Shown here in pieces: positions 34,349 to 43,184 of a DNA stretch of 64,000 nucleotides. Position 1 is the stretch's first letter; each line of letters begins with the position of its first letter. The translations under genes and the position numbers were made by a program. The stretch is taken from the NCBI RefSeq assembly GCF_000315425.1, contig NZ_JH992924.1:946971-1010970 (forward strand). Reading direction: 5' to 3'. Under the pieces are notes generated by a model, which was given only the letters and a program-made list of their open reading frames with translations, was not told where the DNA came from and searched no databases. Source of the stretch: Massilia timonae CCUG 45783. GTDB lineage: Bacteria; Pseudomonadota; Gammaproteobacteria; Burkholderiales; Burkholderiaceae_D.

Positions 34349-34777
34349 TCAGAAAGTGATCTTGATCTCGCGCGCGCTGAAGGTCGCTTCGCCGTGGTAC
34401 ACGGCTTCGATATTGTTACCGTCGGGATCGATCACGAAGGCGCCGTAATAGCCCGGATGATAGGGCCGTTCGCCCGGCGCGCCATTGTCCTTGCCGCCGG
34501 CCGCCAGCGCCGCACGGTAGAAGGCGTCGACCATGGCGCGGTCGCGCGCCTGGAAAGCCAGGTGATGGCGGCCGGTCAACTGGCCCTGGGCCGCTTCGCT
34601 GTCCGCCGTCGAGACGAACAACTCGTCGGGCCAGAAATAATCAATGCCCGAGCCGGCCAGCGGGATGCCCAGCACATCGAACACGGCCGTATAGAACGTG
34701 CGTGAAGCGGGCAGGTCGCGCACCACCAGCTGGATGTGGTCGATCAGGCGTCCGCGATAGATCTCCATCGTTTCCAT
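34349..34777 (-). CDS. VOC-family (glyoxalase-like) protein
   Basis: A 142-residue single-domain protein with the beta-alpha-beta-beta-beta fold repeated: LIDHIQLVVRDLPASRTFYT at the start and GAFVIDPDGNNIEAVYH at the end. The metal ligands expected in this family are seen as His in DHIQLV, His in RHHLAFQA and Glu in NNIEAVY. Its substrate is unknown. It is the only minus-strand gene in the exopolysaccharide region. The start at 34777 is supported by GAGGAGAA 5 bp upstream; earlier in-frame codons add non-conserved residues. Confidence 0.85.
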   Translation of the reverse strand: METMEIYRGRLIDHIQLVVRDLPASRTFYTAVFDVLGIPLAGSGIDYFWPDELFVSTADSEAAQGQLTGRHHLAFQARDRAMVDAFYRAALAAGGKDNGAPGERPYHPGYYGAFVIDPDGNNIEAVYHGEATFSAREIKITF

Positions 34778-34935
34778 CAGGTTCTCCTCGTGAAGGTTGG
34801 CTGCGCTGCCGATTATACGAAAAGCGCAACGGCATGCCGCGTCTTTACGCAGGCGCCAACGGCCGAGCGTGGCGACACGGATCTTGCATGGATGGCATGA
34901 TTTACCGGAAATCGAACCGGACAAAGGATGGAGGA

Positions 34936-35448
34936 ATGCAAGTGTGGTGGACACAAAGCTGGCTGACAATACAGCGTGAATTTTCCGACCTGGGCAATGC
35001 CGAAGACGTGACCGTCATCGTGGTGCGCCTGCTGGTGGCCGCCCTGGTGGGCGGAATGCTGGGTTACGAGCGCGAAACGGTCGGCGCCTCGGCCGGCCTG
35101 CGCACGCATATGCTGGTCTCGGTCGGCTCGGCCTTGTTCGTGCTGATCCCGCTGCAGGCCGGGATGGAGGTGTCGGACCTGTCGCGCGTGCTGCAGGGCG
35201 TCACCGCCGGCATCGGCTTCCTGGGCGCCGGCGCCATCCTCAAGCAGAAGGAACAGAACGACATCCGCGGCCTGACCACCGCCGCCAGCGTCTGGATGAC
35301 GGCCGCCATCGGCGTGGCCGCCGGCATGGGCCGCGAAGCCACGGCCATCCTCAGCGCGCTGTTCGGCCTGGTGATCCTGTCCATCCTGCGCGCGCCGGCC
35401 AAGAAGGCGGGCGAATACGGCAAGGACGACCGCGACGCCGGACGCTAG
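34936..35448 (+). CDS. MgtC/SapB-family membrane protein
   Basis: A 170-residue protein with four to five membrane helices and the MgtC/SapB signature: VAALVGGMLGYERE, GLRTHMLVSVGSALF, VTAGIGFLGAGAILK and GLTTAASVWMTAAIGVAAGM. It lacks the soluble C-terminal domain of true MgtC, as do most members. The role in this family ranges from magnesium stress to inhibition of ATP synthase; nothing here tells which applies. The start at 34936 lies behind AAAGGATGGAGGA. It is not obviously part of the exopolysaccharide pathway. Confidence 0.85.
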   Translation: MQVWWTQSWLTIQREFSDLGNAEDVTVIVVRLLVAALVGGMLGYERETVGASAGLRTHMLVSVGSALFVLIPLQAGMEVSDLSRVLQGVTAGIGFLGAGAILKQKEQNDIRGLTTAASVWMTAAIGVAAGMGREATAILSALFGLVILSILRAPAKKAGEYGKDDRDAGR

Positions 35449-35529
35449 CGCGCAAGTCTGCGATAGCTGAAACGTTTGCGTCGGGCGCCGGTCTAGTATC
35501 GTAGGTCCCACCCATCGATACGAGGCGCC

Positions 35530-36750
35530 ATGCGCAAGCCGTGTTCCATCGCTTTCATCGTGCGCGACCCCTTGCCGCCGGTGCGCGCCGACCTGCTGAC
35601 CCTGTTCGGCGCCGAGATGCCGCGCCATGGCGTCGATAGCGAGCTGGTCGGCCAGTCCGGCGGCGCCGGCCCGCCGGAGTGGGGCGGCGGCGGCATGCAC
35701 GCCGTGGGCAGCCTGGGCAGCCGCTACGCCAGCGTGCTGGCGCCCGCCTGGGACCTGCTGGGCCTGGCGCGCGCCTGGCGCCGCCGCCGGCCGGACGGCA
35801 TCCAGGTGCGCGACAAGATCGCGTCCGGCCTGCTGGGCCGCCTGGCCGCCGCCGCGCTCGGCGTGCCCTTCCTGTACTGGATGTCGTTCCCGATCGTCGA
35901 AGGCTTCGAGGCGCGGCGCGACGAGATCGCACGCCGCGGCCGCGGGCCGCGCTGGCTGGCGCATGCGGCGCGCGCCGCGGCCTCGCGCTGGCTGCTGTAT
36001 CGGCTGGTGCTGCCGGGCGCGCGCCATGTGTTCGTGCAGAGCGACGCCATGGCCGACTGGCTGGCAGGCAAGGGATTCGCGCGCACGCGCATGACGGCGG
36101 TGCCGATGGGCGTCGATCTCACGCTGTGTGCGCGCGCGCGGGTCGCGCCCAGCCTCGATCCGCGCCTGGACGGGCGGCGGGTGCTGCTCTACCTGGGCCG
36201 GGTCGCGCAGGCGCGCGGCTCCGGCTTCCTGCTCGACGTCGTCGAGCAGCTCGCCCTTGATGTGCCCGATATCCTGCTGGTGATCGCCGGCGACGCCCCC
36301 TCGGGCGACGAAATGGCCTGGATGCGCGCCGAGATCGCGCGCCGCAAGCTGGAACGGCTCGTGCTGCTGACCGGCTGGCTGCCGCGCCAAGCGGCGCTCG
36401 GCTATGCGGTGCGGGCCGAGGTCGGCCTGTCGCCGATCCCGCGCGGCGTCCTGTACGACGTTTCTTCGCCGACCAAGCTGGTCGAGTACCTGGCGCTGGG
36501 CATCCCCGGCGTGGCCAACGACATCCCGGACCAGGCCCGGGTGCTGGCCGAGAGCGGGGCCGGGCTGTGCGTGCCGATGGAGGCGCCGGCCTTCGCCGGC
36601 GCCGTGCGCCGCTTGCTGCACGAACCCGGCCTGGCCGCCGCCTGTCGCGCGCGCGGACCAGGCTGGGTCAGGGCACACCGCAGCTACGCGATCCTGGGGC
36701 GGGTGGTGGCCGAGGCCTATGCCGGCATCCTGGCCGGGCGGGGCGCCTGA
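35530..36750 (+). CDS. GT4-family glycosyltransferase
   Basis: A 406-residue GT-B enzyme. The N-terminal domain begins SIAFIVRDPLPPVRADLLTL. The donor domain has VLLYLGRVAQARGSGFLLDV, LLVIAGDAPSGDEM, LVLLTGWLP and the region SPIPRGVLYDVSSPTKLVEYLALGIP cut as in GT4 enzymes, with PTKLVEYLA as the variant E-x7-E. It probably adds a sugar to the repeat unit. It opens a run of six genes (35530-42066) with small gaps or overlaps, and overlaps the next gene by one base. Confidence 0.84.
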   Translation: MRKPCSIAFIVRDPLPPVRADLLTLFGAEMPRHGVDSELVGQSGGAGPPEWGGGGMHAVGSLGSRYASVLAPAWDLLGLARAWRRRRPDGIQVRDKIASGLLGRLAAAALGVPFLYWMSFPIVEGFEARRDEIARRGRGPRWLAHAARAAASRWLLYRLVLPGARHVFVQSDAMADWLAGKGFARTRMTAVPMGVDLTLCARARVAPSLDPRLDGRRVLLYLGRVAQARGSGFLLDVVEQLALDVPDILLVIAGDAPSGDEMAWMRAEIARRKLERLVLLTGWLPRQAALGYAVRAEVGLSPIPRGVLYDVSSPTKLVEYLALGIPGVANDIPDQARVLAESGAGLCVPMEAPAFAGAVRRLLHEPGLAAACRARGPGWVRAHRSYAILGRVVAEAYAGILAGRGA

Positions 36751-38033
36751 TGGATGCGCGCACGCTCGCGCTGGCGTTCAGGTCGCTCGGCCGCCTGCTG
36801 GCGCGCGGCCTGCCGGCGCGGCTGCTGGTGCTGCCTTCTCTCATGCGCAACGAGCGGTCCGGGGCCATTCTCAACGCCTACGTGGCGCGGCGCGCGCGCC
36901 GCCTCGGCGTGGAAGTGCCGCCGGACGCGACCCGGCTGCACGCGGTGCCGCCCGGCGCCTTCCTGCTCGCCAAGCCGGCCCTGCGCCAGGACCCCGCGCG
37001 CCACCTGCGGCCGCGCCGCTTCGGCTCGCTGCTGCGCAACACGATCCGCACCAGCGGCACTTCCGGTTCACCGCTCACCCTGGTACAGTCGCTCGGCGCC
37101 GTGATCCGCGAAGAAGCCTTCATCCAGCGCCAGCTGCGCTGGATCGGCTGGCGCCCGGGGCAGCGGCGCGCCTGGATCCGCGGCGACCTCGTGTGCGACG
37201 AGCATCCCCATGACGGGCGCTACTGGCGGCGCGACCCGGTCGGCAGGCTGCTCGTGATGTCGTCCTATCACTTGTCCAACGCGACCATCGGCGCCTATGT
37301 GGCGGCGCTGGAAGCCTACGATCCGGTGGTGATCCACGCCTATCCATCGTCGGTCGAGGCCATCGCCCACTGGCTGGAGGCGGCCGGGCGCCGCTATGCG
37401 GGCCGGGCCCTGCGCGGCGTGATGACCTCGTCCGAGACCCTGGAGCCGGACGTGCGCGCGGCCGTCATGCGCGCCTTCGGCGTCGTCGTGTACGACTGGT
37501 ATGGGCAGGCCGAGCGGGTCGCCGCCATCGGCACCTGCGAGCACGGTCGCTACCACCTGCTGAGCGACTACGGCGGCGTGGAACTGCTGGCGCTGCCCGA
37601 CGGCAGCAGCGAACTCGTCGGCACCAGCCTGAACAACGCCGCGATGCCGCTCGCGCGCTACCGTACCGGCGATACCGTGCGCGTGGGCAAGGCGGATCCT
37701 TGCCCCTGCGGGCGTGTGTTTCCGACGCTCGATGCCGTGATCGGACGCCAGGAGCGCATCCTCACCTTGCCCGACGGCCGCATGGTGGCGCGCCTCGACC
37801 GCGTGTTCCAGGGCAGCGGCCTGCGCCTGCTCGAGGGCCAGGTGCGCTACCACGGCCAGGCCCGCTTCACCCTGCGGGTCGTCGCGGCCGACGGTTTCGG
37901 CAGCGGCGACGAAGCCGCCCTGCGCGAACAATTCCTGCAGCGAGTGCCCGGCGTGCAGGTGGCGGTGGAGCGGGTCGAGGCGATTCCACGCGGCGCCAAC
38001 GGCAAGTTCGAGTTCATCGCCGTCGACGGTTGA
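36750..38033 (+). CDS. PaaK/CapK-like adenylate-forming enzyme in the exopolysaccharide cluster
   Basis: A 427-residue member of the phenylacetate-CoA ligase-like group. The ATP loop is TSGTSGSPLTL (near residue 100). Further blocks are VMTSSETLEPDVRAAV, VYDWYGQAERVAAIGTCEHG, RYRTGDTVRVG and a Cys pair in DPCPCGRVFPTLDAVIGRQE. CapK-like relatives sit in capsule and exopolysaccharide loci, where their substrate is unknown; activation of an acyl group that decorates the polymer is a reasonable guess. The ATG at 36750 overlaps the preceding glycosyltransferase stop (TGATG), so translation is coupled. Confidence 0.84.
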   Translation: MDARTLALAFRSLGRLLARGLPARLLVLPSLMRNERSGAILNAYVARRARRLGVEVPPDATRLHAVPPGAFLLAKPALRQDPARHLRPRRFGSLLRNTIRTSGTSGSPLTLVQSLGAVIREEAFIQRQLRWIGWRPGQRRAWIRGDLVCDEHPHDGRYWRRDPVGRLLVMSSYHLSNATIGAYVAALEAYDPVVIHAYPSSVEAIAHWLEAAGRRYAGRALRGVMTSSETLEPDVRAAVMRAFGVVVYDWYGQAERVAAIGTCEHGRYHLLSDYGGVELLALPDGSSELVGTSLNNAAMPLARYRTGDTVRVGKADPCPCGRVFPTLDAVIGRQERILTLPDGRMVARLDRVFQGSGLRLLEGQVRYHGQARFTLRVVAADGFGSGDEAALREQFLQRVPGVQVAVERVEAIPRGANGKFEFIAVDG

Positions 38034-38143
38034 ATCGTGCGCGAGATTCGACAAGTTGCCATGTATGATCGTAAATATTGTCCCTTTCATAAGTGCATGA
38101 ACCTCATGATCAGGATTGCGACACATTTCTCAAAGGCGCCTGC

Positions 38144-39241
38144 ATGAACGTGGCGTCCCCACGCGTGTTGATGGTTGGAACCGCGCTGGGGGGCAGGGGA
38201 GGCATCGCAAGCATGGTCGAGGTGCTGCGCATCGACGGCCTGTTCGAGCGCGAGGGCATCGCCTACGTCGCGACCCACGCCGAGGGCCGCCGCCTGCATA
38301 AGCTCGGCAGCGCGCTGCGCGGCCTGTGGCGCACCGGGCAGGCCTGCCTCGGCGCCGGGCAGAAGCCGGGCATCGTCCATGTGCACGCCGGATCGCATGC
38401 CAGTTTCCTGCGCAAGTCGCTGGTGCTGCTCATGGCGCGCAGGGGCGGTGCGCGCACCGTGTTCCACCTGCATGGCGGCGGCTTTCGGCGCTACGCGCTG
38501 GTGGAGGCCGGACCGTTGCTGCGGCGCTGGATCCGGCACACCCTGGAAGCAAGCTCGCGCGTGATCGCGCTGTCGCCCGCCTGGGCCGCCTGCGTGCGCG
38601 AATGCGCGCCGCGCGCGCGGGTCGAGGTGCTTGCCAATCCGGTGCGCCTGACGGCGCCGGCGGCGCCTGGACAGGCCGAAGCCGGCCGTATCCTGTTCCT
38701 GGGCCGCCTCGACCCGGCCAAGGGCGTGGACGAACTGCTGCAAGCCTGCGCCGCCCTGGCCGCGCGCCACCCGGGGCTGCATCTGGTGCTGGGCGGCAGC
38801 GGCGACCTGGACTGGGTGCGGCGCCGCGCCGCCGAACTCGGCGTCGCCAACCGGGTCGAGACGCCGGGCTGGCTGGACGCCGCTGCGCGCGATGCGCAGC
38901 TGGCGCGCGCCTGGCTGTTCTGCCTGCCGTCCCATGCCGAAGGCTTGCCGATGTCGGTGCTCGAGGCGATGGCGGCGGGGGCGCCGGTGGTGGCCACCCG
39001 GGTCGGCGGCATCCCCGAAGCGCTGGCCGACGGCGCGCGCGGCCTGCTGGTCGCGCCGCGCGACGCGGCGGCGCTGGCCTGCGCCATCGGACGCCTGCTG
39101 GACGACGCGCGATTGCGCGCGCGGCTGGCGTGCGCGGCGCGCGCCGCCGTCGAGCGACACTACGCGGCCGGCGTGGTGTGCGCCAGACTGTCCGCGCTGT
39201 ACGCGCAATTGCTGGAAGAGAACGCGATAAGCGCGCAATGA
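38144..39241 (+). CDS. GT4-family glycosyltransferase
   Basis: A 365-residue GT-B enzyme. It opens with VLMVGTALGGRGGIASMVEV (nucleotide-side Gly loop), then HVHAGSHASFLRKSLVLLMA and FHLHGGGFRRY. The donor half has ILFLGRLDPAKGVDELLQAC, LVLGGSGDLDWVRR and PSHAEGLPMSVLEAMAAGAP with the E-x7-E pair, then VVATRVGGIPEAL. It is a standard exopolysaccharide glycosyltransferase of unknown specificity. An in-frame start at 38093 is possible, but the conserved part begins just after 38144. The 110-bp gap before it is slightly AT-rich and may hold a promoter. Confidence 0.88.
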   Translation: MNVASPRVLMVGTALGGRGGIASMVEVLRIDGLFEREGIAYVATHAEGRRLHKLGSALRGLWRTGQACLGAGQKPGIVHVHAGSHASFLRKSLVLLMARRGGARTVFHLHGGGFRRYALVEAGPLLRRWIRHTLEASSRVIALSPAWAACVRECAPRARVEVLANPVRLTAPAAPGQAEAGRILFLGRLDPAKGVDELLQACAALAARHPGLHLVLGGSGDLDWVRRRAAELGVANRVETPGWLDAAARDAQLARAWLFCLPSHAEGLPMSVLEAMAAGAPVVATRVGGIPEALADGARGLLVAPRDAAALACAIGRLLDDARLRARLACAARAAVERHYAAGVVCARLSALYAQLLEENAISAQ

Positions 39242-39272
39242 GGCGCGATGAAAGAACGGTGAGGGAAAATCG

Positions 39273-41279
39273 ATGAACGCAACAGTACGCATGGCGTGGC
39301 TGGTCAACCGGCTGCGCTGCATGTCGGTGCCGGAACTGGCTTACCGGCTGCGCCAGGCGGCGACGATCCGCCTGGCGCGCCGCTCGGTCGGCCGCGCCGC
39401 GCCGCCGCCGCTGCCGCGCACCCTGAGCCTGGGCGTGCGCGGCGCGCCGGCGCTCGAGCGGGCCGAGGTCGAGGCGCTGCTGCTCGACGCCGAGCGCATC
39501 GAGGCGGGCCACGTGGTGCTGTTCGCAGAACGCCGCTTCGACGTCGGCGTGCCGACCGCCTGGAACCGCGATCCAGAGACCGGCGTCGTCGCGCCGTCGC
39601 TGTACCGCGGCGACATCGCCATCGGCGACCGCGAACTGGTGGGCGACATCAAGCACGTGTGGGAACTGAACCGCCACCTGCACCTGGTGACGCTGGCCCA
39701 GGCCTGGGCCCTGACGGGCGAGGCGCGCTGGCTGGACGCGCTGGCGCACAACCTGCGCAGCTGGTTCGAAGCCTGTCCGCCGCTCACGGGACCCAACTGG
39801 ACCAGCTCGATGGAGCTCGGCATCCGCCTCGTCAACTGGAGCCTGATCTGGCAACTGGTGGGCGGCGAACACAGCGCCCTGTTCGAAGGCGATGGCGGGC
39901 AGCGCCTGCGTGCCGACTGGCTGGACAGCATCCACGCCCACTGCCGCACCATTGCGCGCCACCCGTCGCGCCATTCCTCGGCCAACAACCACCTGATCGC
40001 CGAAATGGCCGGCCTGTATGCCGGCGCCGTCACCTGGCCGTGCTGGAAGGAATCGAAGGACTGGGAAGCCCAGGCGCATCGCGAACTGGAGCACGAGGCC
40101 CAGGCCCAGTTCTCGCGCGACGGCGTCAACCGCGAGCAGGCGTTTGCCTATCATATGTTTTCCTGTGAATGCCTGTTCGTGGCCGGACTGCTGGGTCAGG
40201 CGCACGGCCAGGCGCGCGGCCAAGCGCGCAGCCGCCCTTTCTCGCGCGCCTACTGGACCGTGCTGCAGCGCGCGCTGCGCTTCCTGCGCTCGGTGCGCGA
40301 CGTCGACGGCGGCCTGCCGATGGTCGGCGATGCCGACGACGGCTGCGTGTTCCGCCTGCACGCCGGCACCGGGCGGCCGGGCCCGGACCGCGCCGCGCAA
40401 CTGCTGGCGCTGGGCGACACCGTGTTCGGCGGCCAGCCCGACCACCACCCGGGCGTGCGCTGGCTGCTGCACGCGCTGCCGGGCGGGCGGCCCGACTGCG
40501 ATCCGCACGAAGTCGAGTCCGGATGGTCCTTCCCCGACGGCGGCTACCTGCTGTTCGGCAACCACTTCGGCGAGGTGAACGAGATCAAAGGCGTGCTCGA
40601 CTGCGGCCCGCTGGGCTATCTCGGCATCGCCGCCCATGGGCACGCCGATGCGCTGGCCCTGAGCCTGTCGGTGGCGGGCGAAGCCTGCCTGGTCGATTCC
40701 GGCACCTACTCGTACTGGCAAGACCAGAAATGGCGCGATTACTTCCGCGGCACCTCGAGCCACAACACCGTGCGCGTCGACGGCCTCGACCAGTCGGCAT
40801 CGGGCGGGCGCTTCATGTGGCTGCGCAAGGCGCGCGCCAGCATCGAGCGCATGCCGGCCTCGCCCCAGGAATTCGACTTCCGCGGTTCGCACGACGGCTA
40901 TGCGCGCCTGCCGGACCCGGTGCTGCACCTGCGCAGCGTGCGCTTCGACGGCGCCAGCAATACCCTGACCGTGCGCGACGAGGTTGCCGCCAGGAAGCAC
41001 CACAAGGTCGAGGCCTTCTGGCACTTCGCACCCGGCCTGGACGTGCGCCTGACCAGCCACGGCCTGTCGGTGCGCGGCAAGCGTTTCGTGCTGCAGATGC
41101 AGGCCAGCGGCGAAGACCTGCACCTCGAGCTGGTGCGCGGCGCCGAGAATCCGCCGCTGGGCTGGTATTCGGCCGCCTATGAATCGAAAACGCCGTGCGA
41201 AGTGCTGCGCATCACGACCGTATCGTCCGCCGTTCCCATCGAATGCAGGTTTACAATCACCTTTGTCGATGATAAATAA
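39273..41279 (+). CDS. Heparinase II/III-family protein (putative polysaccharide lyase)
   Basis: A 668-residue protein with an N-terminal helical toroid (LRSWFEACPPLTGPNWTSSM, HSSANNHLIAEMAGLYAGAV, REQAFAYHMFSCECLFVAG) and a C-terminal heparinase II/III beta-sandwich (LGIAAHGHADALALSLSVAG, CLVDSGTYSYWQ, FRGTSSHNTVRVDGLDQS). The Asn/His/Tyr residues in these blocks are the usual lyase catalytic set. No clear signal peptide is visible, which is common for such proteins in exopolysaccharide operons, so location is uncertain. A repeated Gln-Ala-x-Gly stretch (QAHGQARGQARSR) comes from a short DNA repeat near 40198-40233. Expected role: cleaving or editing uronic-acid-containing polymer. Confidence 0.84.
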   Translation: MNATVRMAWLVNRLRCMSVPELAYRLRQAATIRLARRSVGRAAPPPLPRTLSLGVRGAPALERAEVEALLLDAERIEAGHVVLFAERRFDVGVPTAWNRDPETGVVAPSLYRGDIAIGDRELVGDIKHVWELNRHLHLVTLAQAWALTGEARWLDALAHNLRSWFEACPPLTGPNWTSSMELGIRLVNWSLIWQLVGGEHSALFEGDGGQRLRADWLDSIHAHCRTIARHPSRHSSANNHLIAEMAGLYAGAVTWPCWKESKDWEAQAHRELEHEAQAQFSRDGVNREQAFAYHMFSCECLFVAGLLGQAHGQARGQARSRPFSRAYWTVLQRALRFLRSVRDVDGGLPMVGDADDGCVFRLHAGTGRPGPDRAAQLLALGDTVFGGQPDHHPGVRWLLHALPGGRPDCDPHEVESGWSFPDGGYLLFGNHFGEVNEIKGVLDCGPLGYLGIAAHGHADALALSLSVAGEACLVDSGTYSYWQDQKWRDYFRGTSSHNTVRVDGLDQSASGGRFMWLRKARASIERMPASPQEFDFRGSHDGYARLPDPVLHLRSVRFDGASNTLTVRDEVAARKHHKVEAFWHFAPGLDVRLTSHGLSVRGKRFVLQMQASGEDLHLELVRGAENPPLGWYSAAYESKTPCEVLRITTVSSAVPIECRFTITFVDDK

Positions 41280-41319
41280 TTAATGTCAAGAAACGTCACG
41301 CACCGGACCGGAGGCACGC

Positions 41320-42066
41320 ATGAACGAGCGCGTCACGCTGTTTGGTTGTAATATAGATAACGTTTCAATGGAAGAGACCCTGGAGCGGGTCGAGGGTTTC
41401 GTGCGCAGCGGGCGGCCACACCAGCATGTGGTGGTCAATGTCGACAAGCTGGTCAAGGCCAGCCGCGACGAGGACCTGCGCCGCATCATCAATGAATGCG
41501 ACCTGGTCAATGTGGACGGCATGCCGGTGGTGTGGGCCTCGCGCCTGCTGGGCAAGCCGCTCAAGGAAAGGGTCGCCGGCATCGACCTCTTCGAGGCCCT
41601 GATGCGGCGCGCGGCGCAGAGAGGCTGGCGGGTGTTCCTGCTGGGTGCGCGCGCCGACGTGGTGCGCGAGGTGGCCGCGACCTATGCCCGCCGCTATCCT
41701 GGCCTGGTGCTGGCCGGCGTGCATGACGGCTACTGGCAGGGCGAGGGCGCCGAAGCGCAGGTGGTGCGCCAGGTGCGCGAGAGCCGGGCCGACCTGCTGT
41801 TCGTGGCGATTTCCTCGCCCAAGAAAGAACAATTTCTCGGTCTGTACCAGGCCGAGATGCGGATACCGTTCGCGATGGGGGTAGGCGGGAGCTTCGACGT
41901 GGCGATCGGCCGGGTCAAGCGGGCGCCGGCCTGGATGCAGATGGCCGGGCTCGAGTGGTTCTTCCGATTCCTGCAGGAACCGCGCCGGATGTTTCGGCGT
42001 TACTTTATCGACGACATGGCGTTTCTCTGGCTCCTGATCAAGGAAGCGGCCAGAACAAACAACTAA
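41320..42066 (+). CDS. WecG/TagA/CpsF-family glycosyltransferase
   Basis: A 248-residue GT26-type enzyme. Family blocks are all present: LFGCNIDNVSMEETLERVEG, VVVNVDKLVKASRDEDLRRI, the substrate loop NVDGMPVVWASRLLGKPL, VFLLGARADVVREVA, GVHDGYW, AISSPKKEQFLG and GVGGSFDVAIGRVKRAPAWM. Such enzymes transfer N-acetylmannosamine(uronate) or a similar sugar to a lipid-linked acceptor. GGAGG lies 5 bp before the start. It closes the glycosyltransferase run; a hairpin (42078-42103) without a T tract lies between it and galE. Confidence 0.92.
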   Translation: MNERVTLFGCNIDNVSMEETLERVEGFVRSGRPHQHVVVNVDKLVKASRDEDLRRIINECDLVNVDGMPVVWASRLLGKPLKERVAGIDLFEALMRRAAQRGWRVFLLGARADVVREVAATYARRYPGLVLAGVHDGYWQGEGAEAQVVRQVRESRADLLFVAISSPKKEQFLGLYQAEMRIPFAMGVGGSFDVAIGRVKRAPAWMQMAGLEWFFRFLQEPRRMFRRYFIDDMAFLWLLIKEAARTNN

Positions 42067-42169
42067 AACTGGGATCACGGCGCAGCAGCACTTCGTTGCG
42101 CCGACAAGAACAAAGGGCCGCAACCGGTCCATGGGTCATCAAATTATTTATTAACAGAGAGCGAAAGAC

Positions 42170-43168
42170 ATGAAGATTCTGGTTACTGGCGGTGTGGGCT
42201 ATATCGGGTCGCATACTGTCGTCGAACTGCAGAACGCCGGGCACGACGTGGTCGTGGTCGACAACCTGTCGAACGCTCAGCAGTCGGTCTGCGAGCGCGT
42301 CCGGCGCATCACCGGCAAGCCGTTCGCCTTTGTCCAGGCCGACATCCGCGACCGCTCGGCCATGGAGGCCGCGTTCGCCGAGCACAAGCCCGAGGCGGTG
42401 ATCCACTTCGCCGGCCTGAAGGCGGTCGGTGAATCGGTGGCGCAGCCGCTGCGCTATTACGACAACAACGTCAACGGCAGCGTGGTGCTGTTCGAGACCA
42501 TGGCCAAGTTCGGCTGTAAATCGCTGGTGTTCTCGTCCTCGGCCACCGTGTACGGAGATCCGGCCTCGGTGCCGATCCGCGAGGATTTCCCGCTGTCGGC
42601 CACCAACCCCTATGGCCGCAGCAAACTGATGATCGAAGACATCCTGCGCGACCTGGCAAAGGCCGAGCCCGACTGGCGCATCGCGCTGCTGCGCTACTTC
42701 AATCCGGTCGGCGCCCATGAAAGCGGCCTGATCGGCGAAGAGCCGAGCGGCATCCCGAACAACCTGGTCCCCTACATCGCCCAGGTCGCCAACGGCCAGC
42801 GCGACAAGCTGTCGGTGTTCGGCGGCGACTACGACACCCCGGACGGCACCGGCCTGCGCGACTACATCCACGTGGTGGATCTCGCCATCGGCCACGTCAA
42901 GACCCTGGATCGCCTGAACAAGGGCCCGGGCATCGTCACCTACAACCTCGGCACTGGCCGGGGCAACAGTGTATTGGAAATGGTACGCGCCTTCGAAGCG
43001 GCCAGCGGGCGTCCGGTCGCCTACCAGATCGTCGACCGCCGTCCCGGCGACGTGGCCAAGTGCTACGCCGATCCGGCCCTGGCCCGCGAGGAGCTGGGCT
43101 GGAGTGCCGAACGTGATGTCGCTCAAATGTGCGCTGACGTATGGCGCTACCAAACCACAGCCAAATAA
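42170..43168 (+). CDS. galE: UDP-glucose 4-epimerase
   Basis: A 332-residue extended SDR that interconverts UDP-glucose and UDP-galactose with bound NAD. The motif VTGGVGYIGSHTV (Gly-x-x-Gly-x-x-Gly) is at the N terminus, followed by HFAGLKAVGES, SSSATVYG with the catalytic Ser, and NPYGRSKLMIED with the Tyr-x-x-x-Lys pair; YFNPVGAHESG and YIHVVDLAIGH are typical of GalE. It supplies UDP-galactose for the glycosyltransferases around it. It is followed 16 bp later by the sugar nucleotidyltransferase. Confidence 0.95.
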   Translation: MKILVTGGVGYIGSHTVVELQNAGHDVVVVDNLSNAQQSVCERVRRITGKPFAFVQADIRDRSAMEAAFAEHKPEAVIHFAGLKAVGESVAQPLRYYDNNVNGSVVLFETMAKFGCKSLVFSSSATVYGDPASVPIREDFPLSATNPYGRSKLMIEDILRDLAKAEPDWRIALLRYFNPVGAHESGLIGEEPSGIPNNLVPYIAQVANGQRDKLSVFGGDYDTPDGTGLRDYIHVVDLAIGHVKTLDRLNKGPGIVTYNLGTGRGNSVLEMVRAFEAASGRPVAYQIVDRRPGDVAKCYADPALAREELGWSAERDVAQMCADVWRYQTTAK

Positions 43169-43184
43169 TGCAAAGGATAGTCTA

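Noticed and set aside
42078..42103. Hairpin (7-bp stem) between the WecG-like gene and galE as a terminator
   Set aside because: No T tract follows and the genes on both sides belong to one functional cluster.
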